Under the pieces are notes generated by a model that saw nothing but the letters and a program-made list of their open reading frames with translations, did not search any database and was not told where the DNA came from. 38,186 nt of DNA from Chthoniobacterales bacterium (lineage in GTDB: Bacteria; Verrucomicrobiota; Verrucomicrobiia; Chthoniobacterales; UBA10450), in assembly GCA_025929155.1 (NCBI GenBank), contig JAICMR010000011.1:1-38186 (forward strand), read 5' to 3'. Below are positions 25,049-33,305 of this stretch, piece by piece (position 1 is the first letter of the stretch; the number at the start of each line of letters is the position of its first letter). Made by a program: the position numbers and the translations under genes.

Positions 25049-27619
25049 TTACGCCGCGGCCGCCTCGACCGCGATCGCCTGCAACGGCGCGATCTCTTCG
25101 ATTGAAGGCAACTCCGTGGCCGGCCGCGCCACCGGCGCGCGCTCGCCTAACGAACGCAGCGGGCGGTTCAATCCAAAATCCAGCCAGCGCGCATCGCCTG
25201 GGCGAATCGAAACTCCCAGCACCACCACCACCTGCCGCATCTTGCGCCGCAGAGCGCGTTCCGCCGCATCCCGCGCCCGCTTTTTCACGCTGTGTTGCCA
25301 ATACAACCCGACCGTTGTCCGCGACTGATCGCGTTGAGGCTTGACGATAAGCACCACGTGGCGAAACGGGGCGGCGTAGTTGCTCGCTTCGCTCTCTAAC
25401 GTTCCGCGGCCGAAGTCGATGATGAATATGTCGCGGAGCCGACGAGTAACGTCGAGGCCATTGATCCATGGTACGACGACATCTGAATTTGGTTGAGAAT
25501 GCGGATTCGGATCGGTCAGCATCGACATCGCCTGCTTTTCAGGGATGTCGAAATTGCCCCCTTTTGTATCACCCATGAAAGCAACGCTGAAATTGGCGGA
25601 GAGTTGACGAGCCGTCGTGATGTCGGCACCGCTCGCGGTGAGATTCGAATTAATTCTCACCGACCCATTTTATTGTCGAGCAGACGCTTGGTCTCCGAGC
25701 CGTCATCAAAGCCAATCATGCTGACGTGGACGTTCGCGCCGGCGAGAATCCACTCTCGATCGCTCACACCGAAGAAGATATCGCCGCTTTCCTTGATTCG
25801 TTTCAGCACCTCGCGATTAGCTCCGCCGCGGATGCCTTGAGTAGCGAGCAGTCCCGCACGCCACGTACGTTTGTGACTTATGGCTTCACGAGCTTTCTCG
25901 AACCAGTAACAACAAAGGTCCGCTTGAGGTTCAATCCGATTTCGATATGTCCCGAAAAGTGCCTCGACCATTTCGTCGCCTAACTCTCGACGCAAGAACT
26001 TACCGCCTAGAAAAGGTGAGTTCCCGACGACGATGTTCGCGCTTGGCCATTCCCGTTCACTGTAGAACTTGAGCGCGTCATCCTCCGCATGTTCGCCCGC
26101 TTGCGCTTCTTTCAAGGATTTCGCTTTGCTGCGGAAGTGCGGGACGAGAAGGGCGTCTTCGTTCTGGAAATCTTGCAGCTTTTGCAGGACCGGGTCGGTG
26201 TCGTTGGCGAAGCCGTTGTCGCGCCGCCATTTCAGGTAACCGATCTGGACGGCGACTTGCGCGAGCTCAAAGGCGTAGGCGTTCAGCTCGATCGCTTTTA
26301 ATTGCAGCACGCTGACCGCGGCTCGAAACGGAAACCGAGCTGGGTCGCGAAGGTGATGAGTTCCTTCTCCAGATCGAGCAGGAGCTGGAGCGAGATGTAG
26401 AGGAAATTGCCGCTGCCGCAGGCGGGGTCGAGCACGGTGGTGGTGGCGATTTTCTCGTGGAAGCTGGCGAGCCGGGTCCGATCCGCGGTGCTTCCTTTTC
26501 CTTTCACAAAGGCGGCTGCCAGGTCGCCCTTCAAGGCGCTCCACTCGCGCCGGAGCGGCGCCATCAGCACCGGCTCGACGAGAGTTTTGATGTCGGCCTC
26601 ACTCGTGTAATGCGCGCCGAGCTGCGCGCGCTGGTTCGGATCGAGGCTGCGCTCGAAGAGGTTGCCCATGATGCTCGGCTGGATGAATTGCCAGTCGGCT
26701 TCGCCCGCGACCGCGAGCTGACCGATTTCATCCGCGGTCAGCTCGAAGACGGTGGCGTCCTCGAACAGGTGGCCGTTGAAATGGCGAATCCGGTGCGGCC
26801 CGAAGTTGCCGCCGGTGGCCATCCTGCCGAAGAGGTCTTCCAGCACTTCGGCAAAGTGCGCGGGGTCATCGGCTCCGGCCCTGAAGATATCGGTGACGGC
26901 GTTCTTCGGGAGCAGCCCAGTGTCCTCGGCGAAAAAGCAGAAGACGATGCGATTAAGAAATCGGGCGATGCGCAGGTTCTTCTTTTGCGCGACGGAATGT
27001 TCGCGCCGGCTGCGGGCATCTTCCAATTCCACGGACTCTCGGTCTTGCAAAGAGCGGGCGATTTCGCCGATCTGACGCGCGAGTTCCTCGGTGACTTCGT
27101 GAGTCGTGCGTTGAGGCTTAAGGAAAAGCGGGATCGACGAACGAGGCGCGGAGGAGAGAGAGAACGCGGCTCGTCGATCTGCGCGTTGGTGAATTCATGA
27201 GTCTCCTGGACGGTGCCGTTGAAGTTGGTGCGGATGATGTAGCGATCAAAGTCGCAGACGATGAGGAGCGGGGGATTCAGGAGCGATTCGCGGTAGCGAA
27301 GAAGCTGCCGGTAGGCGTCGTCGAGGTTCTTCTTTTTGCCTTTGTACTCCCACGCAAAGCAGTCGCGCTTCCAGACATCGGCAAAGCCGCGCTCGGTCTC
27401 CGGGTTCTCTTCGACGCGGCCGACATCGTCAAAGGCGAACAGCTCGGCGTCCTTCACGACGCGCTTTTGGAAACAAAAGTTTTCGCTGCCGGTGGGATCA
27501 GCTTGTGCCGGCGTCGGCTGGCCGAGCAAACGACAGAGGTCGTTAAAATGTTCCTGATAAGCAGAAGTTTCCTTGCCCGAATACCTCGTCCATTTCTGCT
27601 TAAACTCGGCTGGATTCAT
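25049..27619 (-). pseudogene. Broken class I DNA methyltransferase / type IIG (MmeI-like) gene
   Basis: Four consecutive frames give one MmeI-like protein. The N-terminal domain is in frame from the ATG at 27619 (MNPAEFKQKWTRYSGKETSA, AWEYKGKKKNLDDAYRQLL). The middle frame carries RIARFLNRIVFCFFAEDTGL, LGAHYTSEADI and SAM motif I VLDPACGSGNF. The next frame has LQLKAIELNAYAFELAQV and a motif IV variant GNSPFLGGK (NPPF expected). The last frame carries target-recognition-like INSNLTASGADI, FMGDTKGGNFDI and SDVVVPWINGLDV. Breaks lie near 27155 (within a TC-repeat tract) and 27126, near 26319 (one base missing after Glu-Pro-Arg), and near 25665. Family similarity stops about 25289 and a 75-residue unrelated tail follows. 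The gene is non-functional unless the assembly is wrong. No restriction partner is adjacent. Confidence 0.8.
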
Positions 27620-27773
27620 CTGGCAAATTCGCGGGTCCAGCTCTCCTGAATCATAACCGCGACGGTTCAATTTTAGCGAGGCTGAGGGAGAAACTAAAGC
27701 ATCTGCTCCAACAATCAGCGCGTTCTCTCACAACGACCCGTGCTCATGCTCCGCGCGAGAAGCTCGCTTCGCC

Positions 27774-28829
27774 TCATGGCGCGATGGCAACCTTGAGGAC
27801 GCCGTCTCGCCGTGATCCAAAGAGATCGTAGGCCTCGACGATATTCTGAAGCGAGAATCTGTGCGTGATGAGCGGCGTGGGATCGAACCGGCCTGACTGC
27901 ACCATGTTCATCAGTCGTCGCATCCGTTCTTTGCCACCCGGACAAAGCGTCGTCACGATTTTGTAATCGCCCAGCCCCGCGGCGAACGCGTCGTAGGGGA
28001 CCTGCAGTTTACCAGAGTAAACCCCGAGACTGCTCAACGTCCCGCCCGGGCGCAAACAACGCAGAGAGTTCTCGAACGTTTCCTGCAAGCCGAGAGCTTC
28101 GATGGCGACATCCGCGCCTCCACTCGTTAGGCGTCGCACTTCCGCGATCACGTCCGTTTGCGCTGGATCGAGCACCACGTCGGCGCCCATCCGTTTTGCC
28201 ATCTTCATTCGCACCGGATCGCCATCAATGGCGATGATGAATGACGCTCCCATCAATTTCGCTCCCGCGGTCGCGCAAAGTCCGATCGGCCCCTGAGCGA
28301 ACACGACCACTGAATCGCCAATCCGAACTTGTCCCGATTCTGCGCCGCTGAAACCAGTCGAGGCGATGTCTGCTAACAGGACGACTTGTTCGTCAGTGAG
28401 CTCGTCGGGAATTTTCGCCAGATTTGCCTGCGCGTTAGGCACGAGAAGATACTCTGCTTGCGCGCCATTAATGGTGTTTCCAAAACGCCAGCCGCCGACC
28501 GCTTCGACACCTTCCCCGTGTCCGCATTGCGACCATTGGGCGGACAGACAGGCGCGACACTGGCCGCAGGGCGTAATGGCGCCGACAAGGACGCGATCAC
28601 CAGGCTGATAGCCCGTAATTCCGTCGCCGAGCTCTTCTATGACCCCGACAGGTTCGTGTCCGATCACCAATCCAGGTTTCACCGGGTATTCCCCCCGCAG
28701 GATATGAAGATCCGTTCCGCAAATCGTCGTGAGGGTAATGCGGATGACCGCCTCGCCGAAGCCCGCGCGCGGTCGAGGAACCTCTTCCACGCGGATGTCG
28801 TTAGGCCCGTGGAAAACAGTCGCGCGCAT
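27774..28829 (-). CDS. Zinc-dependent alcohol dehydrogenase (MDR family)
   Basis: 351 aa from the ATG at 28829, preceded by AAGG. Catalytic zinc ligands are Cys37 (TICGTDLH), His58-Glu59 (GHEPVG) and a later residue. Structural zinc cysteines are Cys88, Cys91, Cys94 and Cys102 (PCGQCRACLSAQWSQC). The Rossmann segment is VFAQGPIGLCATAGAKLMGA with Asp for NAD preference (IAIDGD). The sequence resembles medium-chain alcohol/threonine-type dehydrogenases; the substrate is not predictable. It starts 14 bp after the stop of the NRAMP-like gene, so the two form an operon. Two GCCTAACGA copies (28124, 28798) and a near copy (28432) are in this gene. Confidence 0.9.
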   Translation of the reverse strand: MRATVFHGPNDIRVEEVPRPRAGFGEAVIRITLTTICGTDLHILRGEYPVKPGLVIGHEPVGVIEELGDGITGYQPGDRVLVGAITPCGQCRACLSAQWSQCGHGEGVEAVGGWRFGNTINGAQAEYLLVPNAQANLAKIPDELTDEQVVLLADIASTGFSGAESGQVRIGDSVVVFAQGPIGLCATAGAKLMGASFIIAIDGDPVRMKMAKRMGADVVLDPAQTDVIAEVRRLTSGGADVAIEALGLQETFENSLRCLRPGGTLSSLGVYSGKLQVPYDAFAAGLGDYKIVTTLCPGGKERMRRLMNMVQSGRFDPTPLITHRFSLQNIVEAYDLFGSRRDGVLKVAIAP

Positions 28830-28843
28830 CGTGCCTTCGGAGT

Positions 28844-30094
28844 TCAAACCACAAACATCGCAATCGCCGCGGCAAACATCACGAGAATAGTAACGCCGAC
28901 TGCCACGGATGCGAGTCGCGAACTGGGCTGATGATGCATGATACGGCGGTCCATCGCGACCAATAAGACGGCCGTAAGAAGGAAAGGCGCGAGGCAGCCA
29001 TTAATAACCGCCGTCCAGAATAGTGCTTTCACTGGATTGATATTCGCGAAGTCCATGACGACGCCAGCGATACTCGAGACAACGACAACGATGTAAAAAG
29101 CTCGCGCTGATTTGAATTTTGCGTCGAGGCCTTGATGCCAGCCGAAGGTTTCGGCGAGCGCGTAGGCGGCGGAGCCTGATAGCGTCGGGATCGCGAGAAA
29201 GCCCACGCCGAGGACACCGGCGGTGAAAAGAACCGCGGCGAAATTCCCTGCCAGAGGTCGCAGTGCTTCCGCGGCTTCGCGCGATGTTTGGATGTTGGTT
29301 AGGCCGTGACGATGCAGGGTCAGTGCGGTTGTGAGGATGATGAAATACATCACCAGGTTCGAAAAGAAGGTGCCAACTCCGACATCGAGAGTGCGCGCGC
29401 CGATTTCTGCACGAGTGGCTCCCACTCGTCGTGCGAGCATGCGACGTCCCGCGGCCTTTTCTTCTTCCACTTCCTGCGAGGCTTGCCAGTAAAATAGATA
29501 CGGGCTGATGGTCGTTCCCAGGATGGCTACGATCATCGCCCAGCCGTTGCTGCTCTTTGGCAGCGACGGCACAAAGGTGTCATGGACGACCAGGTGCCAA
29601 TCGGGCTTCACAATGAAGGCAGTGATGACATAGGCGAGCAAGGTGAGCGCGAGCCATTTCAGAATCGCAGCGATCTGGTGATAGCGGAATTGCACGGTCG
29701 CAATCGCAATCAAGGCCCCGAATAAGATGACGAAGACGTGCGAGCTGCGGCCGGAAAGCATCGCGGCTGCATCGGACATTCCAGAAAGATCGGCGCCGAT
29801 GTTAATTAGGTTTGCGATGAGCAGGGCAACGCTCGCGAGAACAATGAGCGGCTTCGGAATTTTGTGATGGAATGCGCCTGATAAACCTCGGCCGGTGATC
29901 ATCCCGATACGCGCGCACATCATTTGCACGGCGGCCATCAAGGGCCATGTGATGAGCGCAAGCCACAGCAACTGCGTTCCCATCGCCGCGCCCGCGGATG
30001 AATAAGTCGCGATCCCGGAGGGGTCGTCATCCGCCGCACCGGTGATGAGACCGGGCCCAAGGTTTGCAAAGAAGCGGCGAACCGGATTACGCAT
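28844..30094 (-). CDS. NRAMP-like divalent metal transporter
   Basis: 416 aa from the ATG at 30094. A GTG at 30151 would add 19 polar residues. About 11 transmembrane segments. TM1 reads PGLITGAADDDPSGIATYS, aligning with the NRAMP metal-binding helix, but with DPSG in place of DPGN. In TM6 the canonical MPHN is replaced by SPYLFYWQASQEVEEE. These are the two metal-coordinating helices, so the Met that gives NRAMP its transition-metal preference is missing, as in NRAMP-related magnesium transporters. Ion specificity may therefore be Mg/Mn or something else. Operon with the Zn-dependent dehydrogenase. Confidence 0.8.
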   Translation of the reverse strand: MRNPVRRFFANLGPGLITGAADDDPSGIATYSSAGAAMGTQLLWLALITWPLMAAVQMMCARIGMITGRGLSGAFHHKIPKPLIVLASVALLIANLINIGADLSGMSDAAAMLSGRSSHVFVILFGALIAIATVQFRYHQIAAILKWLALTLLAYVITAFIVKPDWHLVVHDTFVPSLPKSSNGWAMIVAILGTTISPYLFYWQASQEVEEEKAAGRRMLARRVGATRAEIGARTLDVGVGTFFSNLVMYFIILTTALTLHRHGLTNIQTSREAAEALRPLAGNFAAVLFTAGVLGVGFLAIPTLSGSAAYALAETFGWHQGLDAKFKSARAFYIVVVVSSIAGVVMDFANINPVKALFWTAVINGCLAPFLLTAVLLVAMDRRIMHHQPSSRLASVAVGVTILVMFAAAIAMFVV

Positions 30095-30237
30095 TCGGGC
30101 GCTATCTATGTCATCCCGCTTCGTCGAGTCACGACCATAGTGCGACGACACGAACGTCTCTCTTGAGGCGAACAGACATCGATACCTTTGCGGTCGAGAG
30201 CGACGTCGCGCAGACCATCACCTGATCCGTAGAGTCA

Positions 30238-30426
30238 TCACAAAGCGAAGGCCGCGAACGCGCCAATAAGAATATTGGCAAGAAATCCGGGCCACCAGAT
30301 TGTCCGGCAGACAATCGGTTGGTAGGATAACGGGTGATCGACGTTGTTAAGCCTGCCGCCGGCAAGATTCCATTGCCGATCGTCTCTTGCGTTGAAACGG
30401 AACCGAGGAAATCCAAGCTTGATAGA
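30238..30426 (-). pseudogene. Remnant of a small membrane protein
   Basis: An open minus-strand frame of about 62 codons without a start codon ends in SYQPIVCRTIWWPGFLANIL then IGAFAAFAL-stop. The final 20 residues are a convincing transmembrane helix, while the sequence before it is polar. An ATG exists in a different frame at 30445, so a frameshift may have broken the gene. Family not recognised. Confidence 0.3.
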
Positions 30427-30669
30427 TCACGGTGAAGGCGTTCATGGGCTAAGGCTTCTTCTCGTCTCGGAGAATCACGGCTAGTAACTTAAGGGGCTAG
30501 ATCGCCCGCTTTGCGTGTTTGCAAAAAGCGCTCGATCTCGATGTGACAAAAGCTCGGCTCTTCCTTTTCAATGTTGGGCAGCCCACATTCGAGTCGAAAG
30601 TCGAAGAATTGCCAAAGGCCGTGAACCAGCGTTCTCGCCTCCGAGCTGTGCGTAAGATCGTTTCGGCTC

Positions 30670-30780
30670 TCAACTGCCGTTCGTATCCGCCTCCATCTCG
30701 ACAACGAGGTCAGGGAATGCGGTCATGAAGCTTTGTGCCGCCTTGGTGATCGCGGCGCGCCCGACGGCGGGAGTTTTCTG
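30670..30780 (-). pseudogene. Fragment of a SnoaL-like/ester cyclase gene
   Basis: The minus-strand frame reads AAITKAAQSFMTAFPDLVVE followed by MEADTNGS and a stop. The A-x-x-F-x-TAFPDLVVE segment is the signature start of SnoaL-like (NTF2-fold) ester cyclase proteins, which are normally about 130 residues. Neither the N-terminal helix in the same frame nor the remaining beta-sheet is present, so this is a relic. Assignment rests on one motif. Confidence 0.35.
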
Positions 30781-30952
30781 ACTCGCCTGTCAGCGATGCC
30801 CTGTAATGCGGAATTTCGCCACCGCGCACGACGGGTGGGACAACCGTCTCTTCGTTTGGACGGCTGTCGATGAGCGGTCGAGCAGGGGAGGACGCGCGGT
30901 CGAGCTCGATTCGCTTTAGTTAGACAGATGGACTGATCGGACGCAGTGAGAC

Positions 30953-31552
30953 TCAGTCAGGCAGAGAGCGAATGGCGTTGGCGGCGGTAAGCCAAAGGAT
31001 GAGTGCGTTGATCAACCCTTCGACCGCGGTGATCGCCGGCGGCAGCAGAATTCCCGACCTGATCATGATCGTGGCCGCGACCGCAACTGCCATCATCGCG
31101 GCGCCGCAAATCAGATGGGCCGGGACGCGAAAAAACAGACCCATCGGGAGGAAGTGGAGCCCGACGACGAAGGAGATCGCTGGGATCCAGTAGATCCGAA
31201 GCGAAGGCGCCTGGAGCAGGTTGATCGCGATGTTGAGGAGCACGATCTCGAGCGCGAAATTGAGCCAGAACAATATCCAGACGCGGCGGCTGCCGGCGAG
31301 CTGCGCCGGGTTGGGCGCGGGCATCGTGCGGCTCGCGGCGATCAGCCGGTTCGAGCCGAGCAGGAGCGGGATGACAATCGTCGCGCCGAGCAGGGCGATT
31401 ACGATGCGCACGAAGTTTGGGAACCAAATCAAGCCGTAAGCCATCCAGCCGACGCCGATCAGCGTGCCGATCTGCGCGCCAATCCCGCGGCTTCGCAGGA
31501 TTTGTCCGGTGCTCCTCGCACCCGCCTCATCCGCGCGAGAGTCAGGCGACAT
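30953..31552 (-). CDS. Hypothetical membrane protein, six predicted TM helices
   Basis: 199 aa from the ATG at 31552, 2 bp after the ftsY stop; a GTG at 31558 would overlap ftsY. After a polar N-terminus of about 24 residues, five to six hydrophobic helices fill the protein (IGTLIGVGWMAYGLIWFP, VRIVIALLGATIVIPLLL, WILFWLNFALEIVLLNIAI, YWIPAISFVVGLHFLPMGLF, HLICGAAMMAVAVAATIMI and a C-terminal helix). No conserved catalytic motif or known family was recognised. Position suggests co-transcription with ftsY, but a role in membrane protein targeting would be speculation. Confidence 0.7.
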   Translation of the reverse strand: MSPDSRADEAGARSTGQILRSRGIGAQIGTLIGVGWMAYGLIWFPNFVRIVIALLGATIVIPLLLGSNRLIAASRTMPAPNPAQLAGSRRVWILFWLNFALEIVLLNIAINLLQAPSLRIYWIPAISFVVGLHFLPMGLFFRVPAHLICGAAMMAVAVAATIMIRSGILLPPAITAVEGLINALILWLTAANAIRSLPD

Positions 31553-31554
31553 CG

Positions 31555-32403
31555 TCACAGCATCTGCTCGATGAACGCGCGGCTGTTGAACTCGGCGAAA
31601 TCGTCGAGCTTTTCCCCCGTGCCGACGAAGCGAGTAGGAATCCCCAGCTCGTGCTGGATCGCAATCACGACTCCGCCTTTGCCGCTGCCGTCCAGCTTCG
31701 TAACGATCAGCCCGGTGAGATCAACGGCGGCATGAAACTCCCGCGCCTGGACAAGCGCATTGCCGCCGGTCGTGGCATCGACGACGAGCAGGCGCTCGTG
31801 CGGCGCGGCGGGGTCATGTTTGCCTAACGAACGCTTAATTTTCTCCAGCTCGCCCATCAGATTGGTCTTGGTGTGCAGCCTGCCAGCGGTGTCGCAAATA
31901 AGGAACTCGATGCCGCGCCGATCAGCCGCCTGATAGGCTTCATAACAAAGCGCTGCCGGGTCGGCATTGTATTGGCCGCGAATCATCTCGATCTTCAGCC
32001 GTTTCGCCCAGACGGCCAGTTGCTCGATCGCCGCGGCGCGAAAAGTATCCGCCGCCGCGAGCAAAACGCTGTGGCGGTTGCGCTGGAAAAAGTGCGCCAG
32101 CTTCGCAGTCGAGGTGGTCTTGCCGGTGCCGTTCACGCCGACCATCAGGATGGCTTTGGGTTTGGCGGGGAGGGGACGGATCGGGCCGGGCTGGATCGGC
32201 AGGACGCGCAAAATCTCTTCGCGCGCAACTTCGACAATGTCTCTGGCCGTGATTTTCTGCGTCTGCCCGCGCTTTTGCAGCGCCTCGACGATCCGCAGAC
32301 TCATCGGTACGCCAAGATCGCTTCGGATCAGCATCTCTTCCAGTTCATCCCAATCGACGGGTTTGCCTGCGAACTTCTCGACAAGTGACTTAAAGAATTT
32401 CAT
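31555..32403 (-). CDS. ftsY: Signal recognition particle receptor FtsY
   Basis: 282 aa from the ATG at 32403, with AGGAG unusually close (2 nt) to the start. The N domain covers about 1-75. The SRP-GTPase G domain has G1 GVNGTGKTTSTA (about 89-100), DTFRAAAIEQLAVWA (insertion box), DTAGR (171-175), TKLD (235-238), and closing GTGEKLDDFAEF. This is the minimal NG form: the acidic A domain that extends E. coli FtsY is missing, with only MKFFKSLVEKFAG as the membrane-targeting helix. It receives SRP-ribosome complexes at the inner membrane. A GCCTAACGA copy (31822) encodes Ser-Leu-Gly. Confidence 0.95.
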   Translation of the reverse strand: MKFFKSLVEKFAGKPVDWDELEEMLIRSDLGVPMSLRIVEALQKRGQTQKITARDIVEVAREEILRVLPIQPGPIRPLPAKPKAILMVGVNGTGKTTSTAKLAHFFQRNRHSVLLAAADTFRAAAIEQLAVWAKRLKIEMIRGQYNADPAALCYEAYQAADRRGIEFLICDTAGRLHTKTNLMGELEKIKRSLGKHDPAAPHERLLVVDATTGGNALVQAREFHAAVDLTGLIVTKLDGSGKGGVVIAIQHELGIPTRFVGTGEKLDDFAEFNSRAFIEQML

Positions 32404-32606
32404 AACTCCTCGGGGAACAGCGACCGAAGGACGCGTGGACGGGAGAATCAGGCATCGCGAAGTCTTGAGCAACTGCCGCCGCAATCGATCGTCGGCGGCA
32501 GGAGCTAGAGTGTCCGCGGTCCTCATCGGAAAAGCGGGTCTGGCCGTACGTTGCCAACTGCTCCACCGATCGGTGCCTTTCGGCAGATGCGGTAAAGGTG
32601 CCAGAT

Positions 32607-32641
32607 GAAAAAAATGCGGCGCCCTCGCGGAGCGCCGCATT
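32607..32641 (-). terminator. Intrinsic terminator after DUF4142 gene
   Basis: Arms ATGCGGCGC (32614-32622) and GCGCCGCAT (32632-32640) form a perfect 9-bp GC-rich stem with a 9-nt loop. On the minus strand the stem is followed by a run of seven T. It lies 18 bp past the stop of the DUF4142 gene, a textbook rho-independent terminator for that gene. Confidence 0.9.
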
Positions 32642-32658
32642 CGAGAACTGACCGGCTG

Positions 32659-33192
32659 CTACTTCGTTTTCGCGAGGGCCTCCTCCACGATCTGAAGATG
32701 TTCTTTCAAGATGGGCAGCGTATGCTTCGCGAACTGTTTGACGTCGGAATCTTCCTTCGCACCCGGATCGTTCGCCTCTTTCTCAAACATCGCGATGTCC
32801 TTCTTGTGATGCTTCATCAGCATCGTGAGATATTCCTTGTCAAAGTCCGCCCCGGACATGTGCGAGGGCTCGGCTTTCACACTGGAAATGTCGAAGTTCT
32901 CTTCCTTCGCGATCGCCTCGAGCTGTTCGTTCGCTTTGCTGTGATCGGTGATCATTCGCTCCGCGACTTCTTTAGTCGCGTCGTTCTTTGCTTTCTCTTT
33001 CGCCATCTTCCCGTTCTCGACTTCTCCCAGGCCGTCTTTGTATGCCTTCTTCACGAACATTTTGTCGTTCATGCTCAGGTTCGATTTTTTTCCCGAACTT
33101 GCCGGGGTTTCATCGGTGGCGCGCGCCGGCGCGATGAAGCAGAGGGCCGCGATTGCAGTGAATGCTACTCGTGTGATAAGTGATTTTTTCAT
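32659..33192 (-). CDS. Secreted DUF4142 protein
   Basis: 177 aa. The signal peptide covers residues 1-25 (MKKSLITRVA start, cleavage ARA-TD). The mature part is all-helical and Lys/Glu-rich, with the DUF4142 pattern: DKMFVKKAYKDGLGEVENGK, AERMITDHSKANEQLEAIA, and HHKKDIAMFEKEA. DUF4142 is a ferritin-like four-helix-bundle family of periplasmic proteins common in soil bacteria. Its function is not established, and metal-ligand His/Glu pairs such as DHSKANEQL and MKHHKKDI are suggestive only. Single-gene transcription unit with its own terminator. Confidence 0.9.
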   Translation of the reverse strand: MKKSLITRVAFTAIAALCFIAPARATDETPASSGKKSNLSMNDKMFVKKAYKDGLGEVENGKMAKEKAKNDATKEVAERMITDHSKANEQLEAIAKEENFDISSVKAEPSHMSGADFDKEYLTMLMKHHKKDIAMFEKEANDPGAKEDSDVKQFAKHTLPILKEHLQIVEEALAKTK

Positions 33193-33305
33193 GGTTGGTT
33201 TGTTAGGTTCCCGAAGCTTTAACGCAGCTTGTGGGCACTAAAGGTTCGCAGGGCTAAGCCAAAGCGGACGTAGGGGTTCCTGCGCCTCGGGCCGAATCAA
33301 AAGCT

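Larger units (their letters stand above)
30095..30952. other. Gene-poor stretch with degraded coding remnants
   Basis: About 860 bp without an intact recognisable gene. Two short protein-like pieces on the minus strand are listed separately (30238-30426 and 30670-30780). The other open frames here are short and unlike known proteins. No tRNA, hairpin terminator or CRISPR was found. It probably represents decayed genes plus the promoter region of the NRAMP-like operon. Confidence 0.5.

Noticed and set aside
24228-25469. Long minus-strand open frame of 413 codons
   Set aside because: It overlaps the MFS gene and the methyltransferase remnant in another frame. Its translation is Arg/Gly/Ala-rich with no domain, as expected for a shadow frame in GC-rich DNA.
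25049-27619. Possible BREX/PglX or other multi-gene defence island
   Set aside because: Motifs fit a single MmeI-like methyltransferase and no other defence gene is adjacent. The gene is also broken.
30489-30704. 71-codon minus-strand frame (FRLECGLPNIEKEEPSFCHI)
   Set aside because: It looks somewhat protein-like but has no recognised family, and the opposite strand is open as well. Too weak to call a gene.
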